A stretch of 64,000 nucleotides of DNA from an uncultured Dorea sp. (GCA_910578865.1 CAJTRM010000003.1:62001-126000); one strand, 5' to 3'. Shown: positions 1-8,342, counted from the first letter of the stretch. The notes: generated by a model from the sequence alone, not told the origin. Numbers and translations are program-made.

Positions 1-576
1 CTGGAGCACAGCAGGATGGCTGTGCTGACGTGCCCCAAAGCCGGGGATCTTCAGCCGATGTATGAGGCTATTAAGGTTTCCGGACTTCCGATGGCTCTTT
101 GTATGAGCCTGGATGCTTCTGTATTTAATAAAGATAATCTGGAGCCGATCCTTATGGATGCCACGATTATTTTCGCAAACGAGGCGGAAATAAAATGGAT
201 CGAGGATCTGTACGGGTATACCGACATAACGGAAATGTTCCAGATCGGAAAAGCCGAGATTATCGTGAAAACGATGGGTGAGCGCGGAAGTATCGTATAT
301 GAAAAGAAGGGGGACCAGGCAGCCGGGACAATGGTTCCGATCACAAGAGCGAAGACAGAGGATATTAACGCGATCGGTGCCGGGGATGCATATGTGTCCG
401 GATTTTTATATGGGCTCAGCAAGGGCATGGATCCGGTGACTGCGGCACAATACGGAAGTACGGAGGCTTCGTTTATTATTGAAGATTATGGCTCCGCCAC
501 ATGTTCCCCGTCAGAGGAGGAGCTGCTTCAGAGAAACAGTGAGCGGGCGGACGCACATGAATGTAGAGGAAAGTAG
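1..576 (+). CDS. PfkB-family carbohydrate/nucleoside kinase, C-terminal part (5' end outside window)
   Basis: The frame is open from base 1, so the gene starts upstream; the ATG at 16 is probably internal. The visible 191 residues carry the PfkB C-terminal signature: a GAGDAY motif, whose Asp is the catalytic base of ribokinase-type kinases, followed by VSGF. Before it lies the usual ATP-site strand with a GERG turn. Family members phosphorylate sugars or nucleosides with ATP in the cytosol; the substrate cannot be read from this fragment. The stop is 8 bases before the BtpA-like gene, so the two are very likely cotranscribed and part of one catabolic operon. Confidence 0.85.
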   Translation: MEHSRMAVLTCPKAGDLQPMYEAIKVSGLPMALCMSLDASVFNKDNLEPILMDATIIFANEAEIKWIEDLYGYTDITEMFQIGKAEIIVKTMGERGSIVYEKKGDQAAGTMVPITRAKTEDINAIGAGDAYVSGFLYGLSKGMDPVTAAQYGSTEASFIIEDYGSATCSPSEEELLQRNSERADAHECRGK

Positions 577-584
577 GAGCATAT

Positions 585-1412
585 ATGAAAATTATTGATA
601 TGATGAAGAACAGGCATGCTTTGATCGGTATGGTACATGCCCTTCCCCTGCCCGGCACTATGAATTACGGAGGCAGTATGGATGGGATTATAGAGAAAGC
701 CGTCCAGGATGCACAGGTGCTTGAGAAGGCGGGATTTGACGCGGTATTAGTGGAGCCGACCTTAGACTGCCCCTCGGGGATGCCGCGCGGACAGCTTCAA
801 CTGGCGGCTATGAGTGTGATCTGCGGCGCTGTAAGAAGTGCGGTCAGTGTTCCCATGGGTGTATCGTACTATACGGAGGACTGCATGGATATGTTTGCGA
901 TTGCAAGGGCGTGCGGAGCGGATTTCGTAAGAGTTACGACATTTGTGGATACCGTTATCTTCCCATCGGGAGTATCTTACCCAAATGCGGTACGTGTATG
1001 GGAGGTGCAAAGACAGGAGAATATGCGTGACATCGCCGTGCTGGCAGATATACAAGTAAAGCATGGGAAGCTGATGTATCCCGATACCAGATTGGAGGAA
1101 TCTGCGTATTTCGCACAGAAGCAGGGGGCGGATGCAGTGATTGTCACAGGAACTGTCACAGGCGAGGAGACGCCTGTGGATACGATCCGGAGAGTTAGGC
1201 GCGCAGTAACGGTTCCTGTTGTTGTGGGAAGCGGTGTGACCGCCGGTAATATTCGATCACAGATGTGCGAGGCGGACGGTTTTATTATCGGATCTTCCAT
1301 CAAAGAACAGGGAAGGCTTGAGGCTCCTGTCGATCAAAGGCTGGCGGAAGAGATCACAGCCGCCCGAAGTAACCTTTCATGTGGTCAGGAAGGGAGTGAA
1401 GAACAGGCATGA
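585..1412 (+). CDS. BtpA/SgcQ-family TIM-barrel protein
   Basis: 275 residues. The start ATG follows a purine-rich AGGAGC site. The N-terminus has the GMVHALPLPG stretch typical of BtpA/SgcQ proteins, followed by strand/helix repeats of a TIM barrel. It ends with a GSGVTAGN phosphate-binding-like loop and an ADGFIIGSSIK strand. BtpA was named for photosystem I biogenesis in cyanobacteria; in Firmicutes and enterobacteria the family (SgcQ) sits in sugar operons and its reaction is unknown. It overlaps the next gene by 4 bases, so translation is coupled. I infer an aldolase- or isomerase-like step in the local pathway, without direct evidence. Confidence 0.85.
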   Translation: MKIIDMMKNRHALIGMVHALPLPGTMNYGGSMDGIIEKAVQDAQVLEKAGFDAVLVEPTLDCPSGMPRGQLQLAAMSVICGAVRSAVSVPMGVSYYTEDCMDMFAIARACGADFVRVTTFVDTVIFPSGVSYPNAVRVWEVQRQENMRDIAVLADIQVKHGKLMYPDTRLEESAYFAQKQGADAVIVTGTVTGEETPVDTIRRVRRAVTVPVVVGSGVTAGNIRSQMCEADGFIIGSSIKEQGRLEAPVDQRLAEEITAARSNLSCGQEGSEEQA

Positions 1413-2131
1413 AAATGATAGGATATCTTTCTCTGGGGTATCCCACTCTTGAGAAAAGTATTGAGATGGCTGACATTTACACGGAGCATGGATGTGATGC
1501 GGTAGAGATCAGTATCCCCGGTCCGAATCCATGCTATGAAAAAGAAACAATAAGAAACTGGATGCAGGAGGCCTATCGGCAGAATTCGGATTATGAGATA
1601 TATTTTGAGGCGGTCAGGAGGATCAAGGCCAGACATCCGGAGCATGAGGTTTACACCATGGTGTATCAGGAGGTTCTTGATATGGTAACTCCTGAAAGAT
1701 ATGCTGATTTTTGTGTGCAGGCAGGCGTGGATTGTGTGATATCTGCCAATCTGACCGAAGCTTCCATACAGGCTCTTGACGAGAGGGGAGTTTTAAGGTG
1801 CTCCTTCGGAAGCTTTATCCTGGATCCGAAGCGCTTAAGGAGCTGCCTGCAGCCGGGAGGGCTCATCTATATGCAGACGCGCCCGTTCCCTGGCCAGACA
1901 GCACTCCCCGGGTATGAACGGCTGGAGGACGTCATCGCGTATATGCATGATCTTGGGATCGAGCGGCCGATCTATTGCGGAGGCGGGATAAAGAGCCCTC
2001 AGGATGCAGAAAAAGTAAAGCAGGCAGGCGCAGATGGCTTTTTCGTGGGAACGGCCATCGTTAGCCTGGCAGATGACCTAGATCGGCTGAAGGATGAAAT
2101 CACGGCATATAAAGAAGCGATTGTTGATTAA
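1409..2131 (+). CDS. TrpA-like TIM-barrel protein (first of three paralogues)
   Basis: 240 residues, shorter than true tryptophan synthase alpha (about 260-270). The start overlaps the BtpA-like stop by 4 bases. TrpA-type features are the GYPTLEKS N-terminus, a VEISIP strand whose Glu33 matches the catalytic Glu49 of E. coli TrpA, and a C-terminal GGGIKSPQDA phosphate-binding loop followed by GADGFFVGTAIV. The position of catalytic Asp60 is occupied by Glu44. No trpB or other trp gene is present, so tryptophan synthesis is unlikely. I infer a phosphate-containing substrate and a retro-aldol or isomerase reaction, by analogy with indole-glycerol-phosphate cleavage. Confidence 0.8.
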   Translation: MKMIGYLSLGYPTLEKSIEMADIYTEHGCDAVEISIPGPNPCYEKETIRNWMQEAYRQNSDYEIYFEAVRRIKARHPEHEVYTMVYQEVLDMVTPERYADFCVQAGVDCVISANLTEASIQALDERGVLRCSFGSFILDPKRLRSCLQPGGLIYMQTRPFPGQTALPGYERLEDVIAYMHDLGIERPIYCGGGIKSPQDAEKVKQAGADGFFVGTAIVSLADDLDRLKDEITAYKEAIVD

Positions 2132-2181
2132 GGAACTGTAACCGGATAATCAAATTCCATATATAGAAGTCCATGAAATAT

Positions 2182-2211
2182 TTGGCAATTAATTTTTGTG
2201 TATGTTATAAT
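2182..2211 (+). promoter_or_regulatory. Predicted sigma-A promoter of the GntR gene
   Basis: TTGGCA (2182-2187) and TATAAT (2206-2211) are separated by 18 bases, about 30 bases upstream of the GntR start codon. No terminator is visible between the TrpA-like stop at 2131 and this site, so read-through from the upstream operon is possible. Confidence 0.6.
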
Positions 2212-2239
2212 TAGAAAAAATTGTAAAGGAATCAAAGAA

Positions 2240-3010
2240 ATGGAACGACAAATTTATAAAAATATTACAAATCATAATTCCGAAATTCCTGTGCCAAAAT
2301 ATTATCTCTTGAAAATGGATATCATTAATAAAATCGATACGGGCGTGTGGGCCGAGCACGAGAAGCTGCCGTCTGAAAATGTATTATGCGAACAATATGG
2401 CATCAGTCGGACAACCGTGAGAAAGACCTTTGACGAGCTTTCAGCGAATAAATACATCTATAAGATACAGGGTAAGGGTACCTACGTGGAGGAGGCGTCG
2501 AAGAGGCAGAAGGATCTTCCGAAGGAGGATTACGGATGCAGCGAGATGATCCGCAGGTATGGGAAAACGCCTTCCCATCAGGTCATACGGCTGGAATTAT
2601 CGGAGATTCAGCCGGAGGATGGTGCTCTGGCAGAGTGCCTTGGCTTAAAGCCGGGTGAGCAGGTTGTCTTCTATGAGCGCATCTATTACAGCGACGGGCA
2701 GCCCATCATCTATGCCAAAACTGCGATCAATCAAAAATATCTTCCCGGGTTCTCAGAAGTAGACTTGGGGAACAAGCCCTTATCGGAGGTGCTGAGGGAG
2801 GATTACGAACTCACAGTTACAAGAGAACGGTGCGTATTTCGTGCGATTCCGGCTAATGAGGAGATCAGCGAGGCTCTGGAGGTATCTTTGAATTTCCCGA
2901 TCTTATACAGAGCTGTGGTATGCAGGGCAACGAATGGAACGGACGCATTTCCGGTTGAGACAAGCCAGCTTTATTGCAGGACAGATTGTATGCCTGTAGA
3001 GATTAAGTAA
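2240..3010 (+). CDS. GntR-family transcriptional regulator with UTRA effector domain (HutC type)
   Basis: 256 residues from the ATG at 2240, chosen because AAAGGA lies 9 bases upstream; an in-frame ATG at 2198 has no such site. Residues ~20-90 form the GntR winged helix, with the recognition segment CEQYGISRTTVRKTFDEL and the wing IQGKGTYV. Residues ~100-250 look like a UTRA domain, which binds small effectors, often sugar phosphates or amines. HutC-type proteins are usually repressors released by a pathway intermediate. Its place between the two halves of the cluster suggests it controls the downstream isochorismatase/TrpA-like genes and perhaps itself. Confidence 0.9.
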   Translation: MERQIYKNITNHNSEIPVPKYYLLKMDIINKIDTGVWAEHEKLPSENVLCEQYGISRTTVRKTFDELSANKYIYKIQGKGTYVEEASKRQKDLPKEDYGCSEMIRRYGKTPSHQVIRLELSEIQPEDGALAECLGLKPGEQVVFYERIYYSDGQPIIYAKTAINQKYLPGFSEVDLGNKPLSEVLREDYELTVTRERCVFRAIPANEEISEALEVSLNFPILYRAVVCRATNGTDAFPVETSQLYCRTDCMPVEIK

Positions 3011-3027
3011 AATTATAATGGAAAGCC

Positions 3028-3056
3028 TTGAAAGAAAGGGAAAATTGTATTATACT
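3028..3056 (+). promoter_or_regulatory. Predicted sigma-A promoter of the isochorismatase/TrpA-like operon
   Basis: TTGAAA (3028-3033) and TATACT (3051-3056) have the ideal 17-base spacing. Transcription would begin near 3063, just at a palindrome, and the ATG at 3097 follows with a GGGAGG ribosome site. The promoter would serve the five genes to 7003. Confidence 0.65.
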
Positions 3057-3062
3057 ATAACT

Positions 3063-3080
3063 TGTAATTACATCATTACA
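3063..3080 (+). promoter_or_regulatory. Candidate operator for the GntR regulator
   Basis: A perfect 10-base palindrome TGTAATTACA (3063-3072) is followed by a second ATTACA half-site (3075-3080). It lies immediately downstream of the predicted -10 box, where a bound repressor would block initiation. The TGTA...TACA half-site pattern fits HutC-type GntR operators in general; binding by the regulator at 2240-3010 is inferred from proximity. Confidence 0.4.
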
Positions 3081-3096
3081 TAGGGAGGATGTTATA

Positions 3097-3678
3097 ATGA
3101 CAGACAAAACGGCATTACTTGTGGTAGATATGCAGAATGATTTTACAAAACCGGGGGCAAAAGCGCATTACCGCACTACAGAGGTTATGATGGAGGATTT
3201 TGCGGATAAGATCAATCGGGTGAGGGACGAAGGAGTACTTATTGTAATCATATATTCGCTTGTACCGGACAACCACAGACCCAACCCGGAGCTTACGAGG
3301 ATTACCCATGATACAAGAACCTTGGTGGAAGGGACATACGGGGCGGAGCTTGACGAGAGAATCCCGTATGATCCGGAGAAAGACTGGAAGATGCAAAAAT
3401 TTGCCGCCAGCTCATTTCTCCACACGGATCTGGCAAAGCGCTTGAAGGAACGAGGGATTGAAAATGTCCTGGTCAGCGGCGTGAAGACCAATGTATGCTG
3501 CCGGGCTACAACGGTAGATGCCTCAAGTCACGGATTTCGTACTTTTATGGTAAGTGATATGCTGGGCACTAATACAGAGGAGCTGAACCGGCTTCATCTG
3601 GCGGAGCTGGGGCATCAATATGGAACAGTGGTGAGCTCAGCGGAAGTGATGGATCTGCTTAAGGCGGGCAAATTATAA
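3097..3678 (+). CDS. Isochorismatase-family cysteine hydrolase (intact catalytic triad)
   Basis: 193 residues, normal length for the family, with a GGGAGG site 8 bases before ATG. The isochorismatase fold triad is complete: Asp11 in VVDMQNDF, Lys101 in KFAASSF and Cys134 in KTNVCCRAT. The family includes isochorismatase, nicotinamidase, N-carbamoylsarcosine amidase and ureidoacrylate hydrolase; amide or carbamoyl hydrolysis is therefore plausible, but the substrate is unknown. It is the first gene of the predicted operon controlled from 3028, and is followed 14 bases later by a paralogue lacking all three triad residues. Confidence 0.88.
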   Translation: MTDKTALLVVDMQNDFTKPGAKAHYRTTEVMMEDFADKINRVRDEGVLIVIIYSLVPDNHRPNPELTRITHDTRTLVEGTYGAELDERIPYDPEKDWKMQKFAASSFLHTDLAKRLKERGIENVLVSGVKTNVCCRATTVDASSHGFRTFMVSDMLGTNTEELNRLHLAELGHQYGTVVSSAEVMDLLKAGKL

Positions 3679-3692
3679 AGAGGTGACGGAAA

Positions 3693-4274
3693 ATGAATAA
3701 GACGAATCAGACAGCGTTGATTGTATTGAATCTGCAGAATCAATTCACGGATGAAAAGGGGTGTCTCTGTTATGACACAACAAAAGCGGCAATGTCGGTT
3801 ATCCTTGAAGGTATCCGCAAACTCAGGGAGCATGGCGTATGGATTGTATTTGCGAATGCAGAGGCTGATGGAAAAGAAGAGACATTGGATACAGAGCTTT
3901 TAAAAAGACGGGATCCGGTGCCGCTTAAGGGAAGCTGGGAGGCCCGGATGAATCCGGATGTGGAAGTGCTCCCTGGCGACCTGGTAATGACACATTATGC
4001 ATCCTCCGCCTTTTTCGGGACAGATCTGGAGAAGGAATTAAAGGACAGGAATATTGTGAATGTAATAGTCTGCGGTGTAAAGACAAACTATGATGTGCGC
4101 GCAACAGCGACGGATGCCATGTGGAGGGGATTTCAGGCATTTGCGGCCGCCGAAATGGTGGCATGCGATACGGAGGAGTTGTCAGAGCTGCATCTGGAGG
4201 AGCTGACCAAATATACGGCAAAGGCGCTTACATTGCAGGAAATCCTAAGAAGGATTGAAGAAGGAAACATGTAA
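3693..4274 (+). CDS. Isochorismatase-fold protein with all catalytic triad residues replaced (probable pseudoenzyme)
   Basis: 193 residues, the same length as its upstream neighbour and alignable over its whole length with few gaps. At the triad positions it has Asn13 (for Asp), His101 (for Lys) and Asp134 (for Cys; the motif reads KTNYDVRAT). The fold-defining segments around them are kept, as is the ATATDA helix start, so this is not random decay; the frame is fully open with an AGAGGTGACG ribosome site. I infer a non-catalytic partner, possibly a hetero-oligomer subunit of the upstream enzyme, or an enzyme with new chemistry. Confidence 0.8.
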   Translation: MNKTNQTALIVLNLQNQFTDEKGCLCYDTTKAAMSVILEGIRKLREHGVWIVFANAEADGKEETLDTELLKRRDPVPLKGSWEARMNPDVEVLPGDLVMTHYASSAFFGTDLEKELKDRNIVNVIVCGVKTNYDVRATATDAMWRGFQAFAAAEMVACDTEELSELHLEELTKYTAKALTLQEILRRIEEGNM

Positions 4275-4289
4275 AGGAGTACAGGAATT

Positions 4290-5021
4290 ATGAAATTTAG
4301 CCCAACATTTTACATTATCAATGGATGGCCGTCCATTGATAAGACAATAGAAATGGTAGACAAATATGTGGAGCATGGAGTCAACGCGATCCAGATCTGT
4401 ATGCCGTCCACCAATCCATACGGCGAATCAAAATTCATACAGGAGCGCATGAAGCATGCCATCGATCAGTATGGATTGAACTATGATATTTTCATGGATT
4501 GTATCCGTGAGATCCGGAAACGCCACCCTAAAATGGAATTTCACCAGGTGCTTTATAATGACGTGGCAGACTGCATCGGATTAGAGAAATTTGCAGATTA
4601 CTGTCTGGAGATCGATACCTATACGGTTATGGTGGATAATAATGAAACTGCCGACTATCTTAACAGCCGGGGGGTACGGACGACAGATTTCCTGCATTAT
4701 GATATGCCGGAGTTCATGGTGGAGCGTGCGTCCAGAACGAAAAATTTGGTGATGCTCCGCAGCAACAGCCGTTATGAAGATATGCCGCCGAGAGACGGCA
4801 TGGCATCCTGGAAGGAGAGGATAAGCTGGCTGAGAGAACGGGGAGTGGAAGGCCCCATCTATCCGGTTTCCGGAATTTCTACAAGGGAGCAGCTTCAGGA
4901 GATAAAAGAAGCAGGGGCAGACGGCGCTTATATAGGAACCGCGCTGATGGAGCTGTGGGATGATGAAGAGAGTCTGTGGGCAAAGCTGGATTCCTTTAGA
5001 TCCCTGACAGAAACAGAATAA
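4290..5021 (+). CDS. TrpA-like TIM-barrel protein (second paralogue)
   Basis: 243 residues; AAAGGAG lies 9 bases before ATG. It is clearly related to the next gene (shared NGWPSI, VDKYVEHGV and AGADGAYIGT segments) and more distantly to the gene at 1409. The barrel keeps a C-terminal phosphate-type loop (PVSGISTREQL). The residue matching TrpA Glu49 is Gln35 and that matching Asp60 is Glu46, so the canonical acid/base of indole-glycerol-phosphate lysis is altered. Its operon with cysteine hydrolases suggests a role in breaking down a small phosphorylated or amidic compound; this is inference. Confidence 0.8.
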   Translation: MKFSPTFYIINGWPSIDKTIEMVDKYVEHGVNAIQICMPSTNPYGESKFIQERMKHAIDQYGLNYDIFMDCIREIRKRHPKMEFHQVLYNDVADCIGLEKFADYCLEIDTYTVMVDNNETADYLNSRGVRTTDFLHYDMPEFMVERASRTKNLVMLRSNSRYEDMPPRDGMASWKERISWLRERGVEGPIYPVSGISTREQLQEIKEAGADGAYIGTALMELWDDEESLWAKLDSFRSLTETE

Positions 5022-5044
5022 GGTTTATGCGAGGAGTGATGAAC

Positions 5045-5767
5045 ATGAAATTCAGGCCAGTGTTTTATATGATAAACGGATGGCCGTCCATTGAAAAAAC
5101 AAAGGAAATGGTAGATAAATATGTGGAGCATGGTGTGCGGGCATTGCAATTCGATATGCCATCTGCGGATCCGTCCCGTGAATCTGAATTTATCCAGATA
5201 AGGATGAAGCATGCAAGAGACCTGTACGGAAACGGTTACCAGGTATATATGAATGCCCTGAGGGAGATCCGCAGGAGGCATCCGTCGTTGGAAATACATC
5301 TGGTGCTGTATCCGGATGTGATCGAGTCGATCGGTCTGGAGACTTTTGCAGATTTCTGTCAGGAGATAGAGGTGTATTCTGTCCTTGCCATGAGCCCGGA
5401 GATGATGCGCTATCTGAACGGGCGGGGAATTGCAACAGCAACCTTTATCGGATATGATACAGACGAGGAGGCCATTGAGTTGGCGAAGGCAAATGATCAC
5501 CAGATTGTCTTCTTAAGCAATAAGAATGGCCGGACGCAGCCAAGAGAAGGGCTGGTTACCTGGGCCGAGCGTGTCGCCTATATCCGGGCGGCAGGTGTGA
5601 AGGCGCCGGTCTTTGGAGTGACCGGGATCTCCACGGCTGAGGAATTAAGGGAAGTAAAGGAAGCAGGAGCAGACGGGGCCTATATCGGGACGATTATGAT
5701 GAAGCTATGGGAGCACGAATCCGAGCTTTGGAAAAAATTAGACGAATTCCAGGAAGCAGCAGAATAG
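5045..5767 (+). CDS. TrpA-like TIM-barrel protein (third paralogue)
   Basis: 240 residues from the ATG at 5045, chosen because GAGGAG (5031-5036) is 8 bases upstream; the in-frame ATGs at 5027 and 5039 are badly placed for it. It is a close tandem paralogue of the preceding gene, with Gln35 and Glu46 at the TrpA Glu49 and Asp60 positions and a C-terminal VTGISTAEEL loop. Tandem duplication followed by divergence is the simplest origin. The two may form a hetero-oligomer or handle related substrates. Confidence 0.8.
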   Translation: MKFRPVFYMINGWPSIEKTKEMVDKYVEHGVRALQFDMPSADPSRESEFIQIRMKHARDLYGNGYQVYMNALREIRRRHPSLEIHLVLYPDVIESIGLETFADFCQEIEVYSVLAMSPEMMRYLNGRGIATATFIGYDTDEEAIELAKANDHQIVFLSNKNGRTQPREGLVTWAERVAYIRAAGVKAPVFGVTGISTAEELREVKEAGADGAYIGTIMMKLWEHESELWKKLDEFQEAAE

Positions 5768-5797
5768 AAAATAAATAATAATCAGGAGGAATCAGCA

Positions 5798-7003
5798 ATG
5801 GAAGTAAGAAGAGAAATGGAAGATTTTATGTATTGTGCACCGACACAGTTGTTTTTTGGCAGGACGGCCCTTGACAACCTTGCCGAGAGTATTGACAGGT
5901 GGAGCGCCAATAAGCGGGTACTCGTCGTGTACGGGGGCGGAAGCATCAAAAGAATGGGGTTATATGACAAGGTAATGAAGATCCTGAATGAAAATGATGT
6001 GTATGTTAAGGAACTGCCGGGAGTCGAGCCGAACCCGAAAATGAATCTGGTCAGGGAGGGTGTGAATATCTGCCGCCAGCACAGAATCGAGGCCGTTCTG
6101 GCCGTCGGCGGCGGAAGCTGTGTTGATACTGCGAAGGCAATTGCAACTGCATACTATTATGACGGGGATGTGTCAGAGCTTGTAGGCCAGTGGTGGCTGA
6201 AGGAGGTTCTTCCGGTTCTCGTTGTTTCAACGGCGTCCGGTGCAGGAACGGAGATGACAACCAGCACAGTGCTGAACAATGAGGAGACAAAAAAGAAAAA
6301 AGGTTTCCACGGACCGGAGCTGCGGCCGAAGGTTACCTTCCTTGACCCGGAGTATACATTCACTGTGAATCCCTTCCAGACAGCGGCCGGAATTGCCGAC
6401 GGAATCAGCCACACGCTGGAATCTTACTTTACACAGGTGGACGGGGCATATTTCCACGCCCGTGCCGGAGAAGCTCTGCTGAAGACCTTCTTTGAATGGG
6501 GACCGGTGGCATACAACGAGCCGGAGAATTACAATGCACGTGCAAATGTAATGATCGGGTGTACTTGGGCCTGCAACGGTATTCTGGCAAAAGGGAATTA
6601 TGCGGCATGGATCTGCCATGGGCTGGAGCATGAGGTCAGCGCCTTTGACGATAAGATTACACACGGGGCAGGACTGGCCGTTATCACTCCGCGCTGGATG
6701 AGATGGGCGCTGGATGAAAATACTGCCTTCCGGTTCGTTGATATCGGAGTCAATGTATTTGGAATGGATAAGGAGATTCCGCCGCTGGAAATGGGCGAAA
6801 TGGTGATCCGAAAATTCGAGGAGCTGTTCTTTGATATTCTGAAATTGCCAAGAAATTTCAAAGAGCTTGGGCTTGCAGATGAGGCTCTGGACGTCATGGT
6901 TGATAAATTGCAGGGTGTTGTGTCGGAGGGGATTCAGAAGTTCCTGTTTAAGCCGATGAGTAAGGAGGATATCAGAGAAGTTTTGGAAAATTGTTATAAA
7001 TAA
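5798..7003 (+). CDS. Iron-containing (group III) alcohol dehydrogenase
   Basis: 401 residues, typical length, with an AGGAGG site before ATG. It has the dinucleotide-binding GGGS(C)VD motif at ~104-110 and a metal-binding region with Asp201 and His205 (IADGISH). A second histidine-rich segment, CHGLEHEVSAFDD and ITHGAGLAV, supplies further ligands. It most resembles the NAD(P)H-dependent butanol/lactaldehyde-type branch. The reaction is aldehyde/alcohol interconversion; as the last gene of the operon it could reduce an aldehyde released by the TrpA-like lyases, which is inference. Confidence 0.9.
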   Translation: MEVRREMEDFMYCAPTQLFFGRTALDNLAESIDRWSANKRVLVVYGGGSIKRMGLYDKVMKILNENDVYVKELPGVEPNPKMNLVREGVNICRQHRIEAVLAVGGGSCVDTAKAIATAYYYDGDVSELVGQWWLKEVLPVLVVSTASGAGTEMTTSTVLNNEETKKKKGFHGPELRPKVTFLDPEYTFTVNPFQTAAGIADGISHTLESYFTQVDGAYFHARAGEALLKTFFEWGPVAYNEPENYNARANVMIGCTWACNGILAKGNYAAWICHGLEHEVSAFDDKITHGAGLAVITPRWMRWALDENTAFRFVDIGVNVFGMDKEIPPLEMGEMVIRKFEELFFDILKLPRNFKELGLADEALDVMVDKLQGVVSEGIQKFLFKPMSKEDIREVLENCYK

Positions 7004-7083
7004 ATACTATTCGCGGACAAGTCCACACAAGTGCATTTATGATTTTTTATTGATGTATCTGAGGATTTGAGTGCAGAATTTAA

Positions 7084-7257
7084 AATTTCCGAGTTAGAAC
7101 GGACACTATCACCACAGAACCAAAGGACGCTCTCGCACTGGTGAAGAAGGTTGGCCGGACTACCTACATTGTGCGGATTCATTTCAGCAAGACCAACAAG
7201 GAAATCGTGAGCGGAAAAACTAGGCGTATGCTGAAAAATGAGGTGCAACAGATGTAA
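7084..7257 (+). pseudogene. Remnant of a TnpW-like transposon-associated protein
   Basis: The frame is open from 7084 to the TAA at 7255 and ends with a segment VGRTTYIVRIHFS and a basic C-terminus (KTRRMLKNEV). This resembles small TnpW-type proteins carried by Firmicute conjugative and mobilisable elements. No ATG or plausible start precedes it, so the 5' part is missing. No recombinase, inverted repeats or other element genes are near, so it reads as a scar of a lost element at the junction between the catabolic cluster and the decayed DUF1016 gene. Confidence 0.5.
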
Positions 7258-7274
7258 AAATGATAATAGAAATA

Positions 7275-7307
7275 GGCCGGGAATCAAAACTATAATGGTT
7301 CCCGGCC
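7275..7307 (-). terminator. Hairpin terminator after the DUF1016 pseudogene
   Basis: GGCCGGGAA (7275-7283) pairs perfectly with TTCCCGGCC (7299-7307). On the minus strand the tail is U-rich but interrupted. It sits 8 bases beyond the ancestral stop codon of the minus-strand pseudogene and would also stop plus-strand read-through. Confidence 0.6.
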
Positions 7308-7314
7308 AGCTATT

Positions 7315-8342
7315 TTATTTATTTTCCTTTTCATGCCAGTCTTTCAAAACAGCTTCTACTTGTGCTATCAACTGTTCCTTTTTTGGAATGTATGATACAT
7401 AACGGGAGGCAAATATATTGTTCGTTATGCCGCCTAAAGCTTATTCTGCGGATACGCTGTCTTTATCCGTGCAGAGAATGATACCAATGGGTGAATTATC
7501 ATATTCATCATTTACTTCCGCAGCATAATAGTTCAGATACATATTAAGTTGTCCGGCCGCTTCTGCCATCAGCTTTGCTGTTTTTAATTCAATCAGAATA
7601 TAGGCACGTAAAATCTTATTGTAAAATACCATATCGACATAGTAGTGAATATTATTCAGGGTAATACGCTGTTGTGTACCTACAAACATAAAACCACGCC
7701 CCAGTTCTAACAGAAATTTTTCTATTTGTGCAACTAACGTTTTTTCCAAATCACTTTCCAGCAATGGTTTATTTTCCGGAATACCTAAAAACTCAAAGAC
7801 ATAAGGATCTTTAATCATATCAACAGGCTGCGCCATTTCAATTCCCTTTTGAGAAAGGGAGAGAATGGGTTCCTGATTTGTTCTTCCCTCTGTCAACAGC
7901 AATCTTTCATAGAGGGAAGTCGAAATCTGTCGTTTCAATTATCGAATCGACCAACCGGAATTAACAGATTCTTTCTCATAAAAGCTACGTTTGTCGAGGT
8001 CAGAGATAGATAACAATTCACAATAATGTGACCAACTCAATTTAACAGACACTGTCTGTTGAATTTGATAAGCCTGATAAAACCGGCGCATAAACTGGAT
8101 ATTGGAAACAGAAAAGCCTTTGCCAAATTCTTTTGTAAGTTCTTTGGAAATCTGACGAAGCTGTTGTTTGCCATAAGCGGCACGTCGCTGCTATTCTGTT
8201 CATGTTCAACAATGATGCGCCCTACATTCCAGTAGGTGGACAGAAGCTCTGTGTTGATGTGTGTAGTGACCTTTTGCCGAGCCTTTAATAATAGTTCTCT
8301 AATCTCATCTATCATAGAATCAGTATATGCTAAATCACTCAT
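7315..8342 (-). pseudogene. DUF1016 (YhcG-like, PDDEXK nuclease domain) protein, broken by one frameshift and two nonsense codons
   Basis: Conceptual translation in pieces restores a full DUF1016 protein of about 340 residues. The start is the ATG at 8342, with AAAGGGG upstream. The N-terminal part (STYWNVGRIIVEHEQ) loses frame near 8183-8186, where one base is missing. The middle part (QFMRRFYQAYQI) ends at a TAA replacing Glu near 7938. The nuclease-like C-terminal part (YVDMVFYN, ILIELKT) meets a TAA at 7441 where relatives have Tyr, after which ALGGITNNIFASRYV continues to the true stop at 7315. DUF1016 proteins are linked to mobile DNA and restriction-like loci; this copy cannot be functional. 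Confidence 0.85.

Noticed and set aside
1409..2131. Annotation as genuine tryptophan synthase alpha (trpA)
   Set aside because: Short length, Asp60 replaced by Glu, two divergent paralogues nearby and no trp genes.
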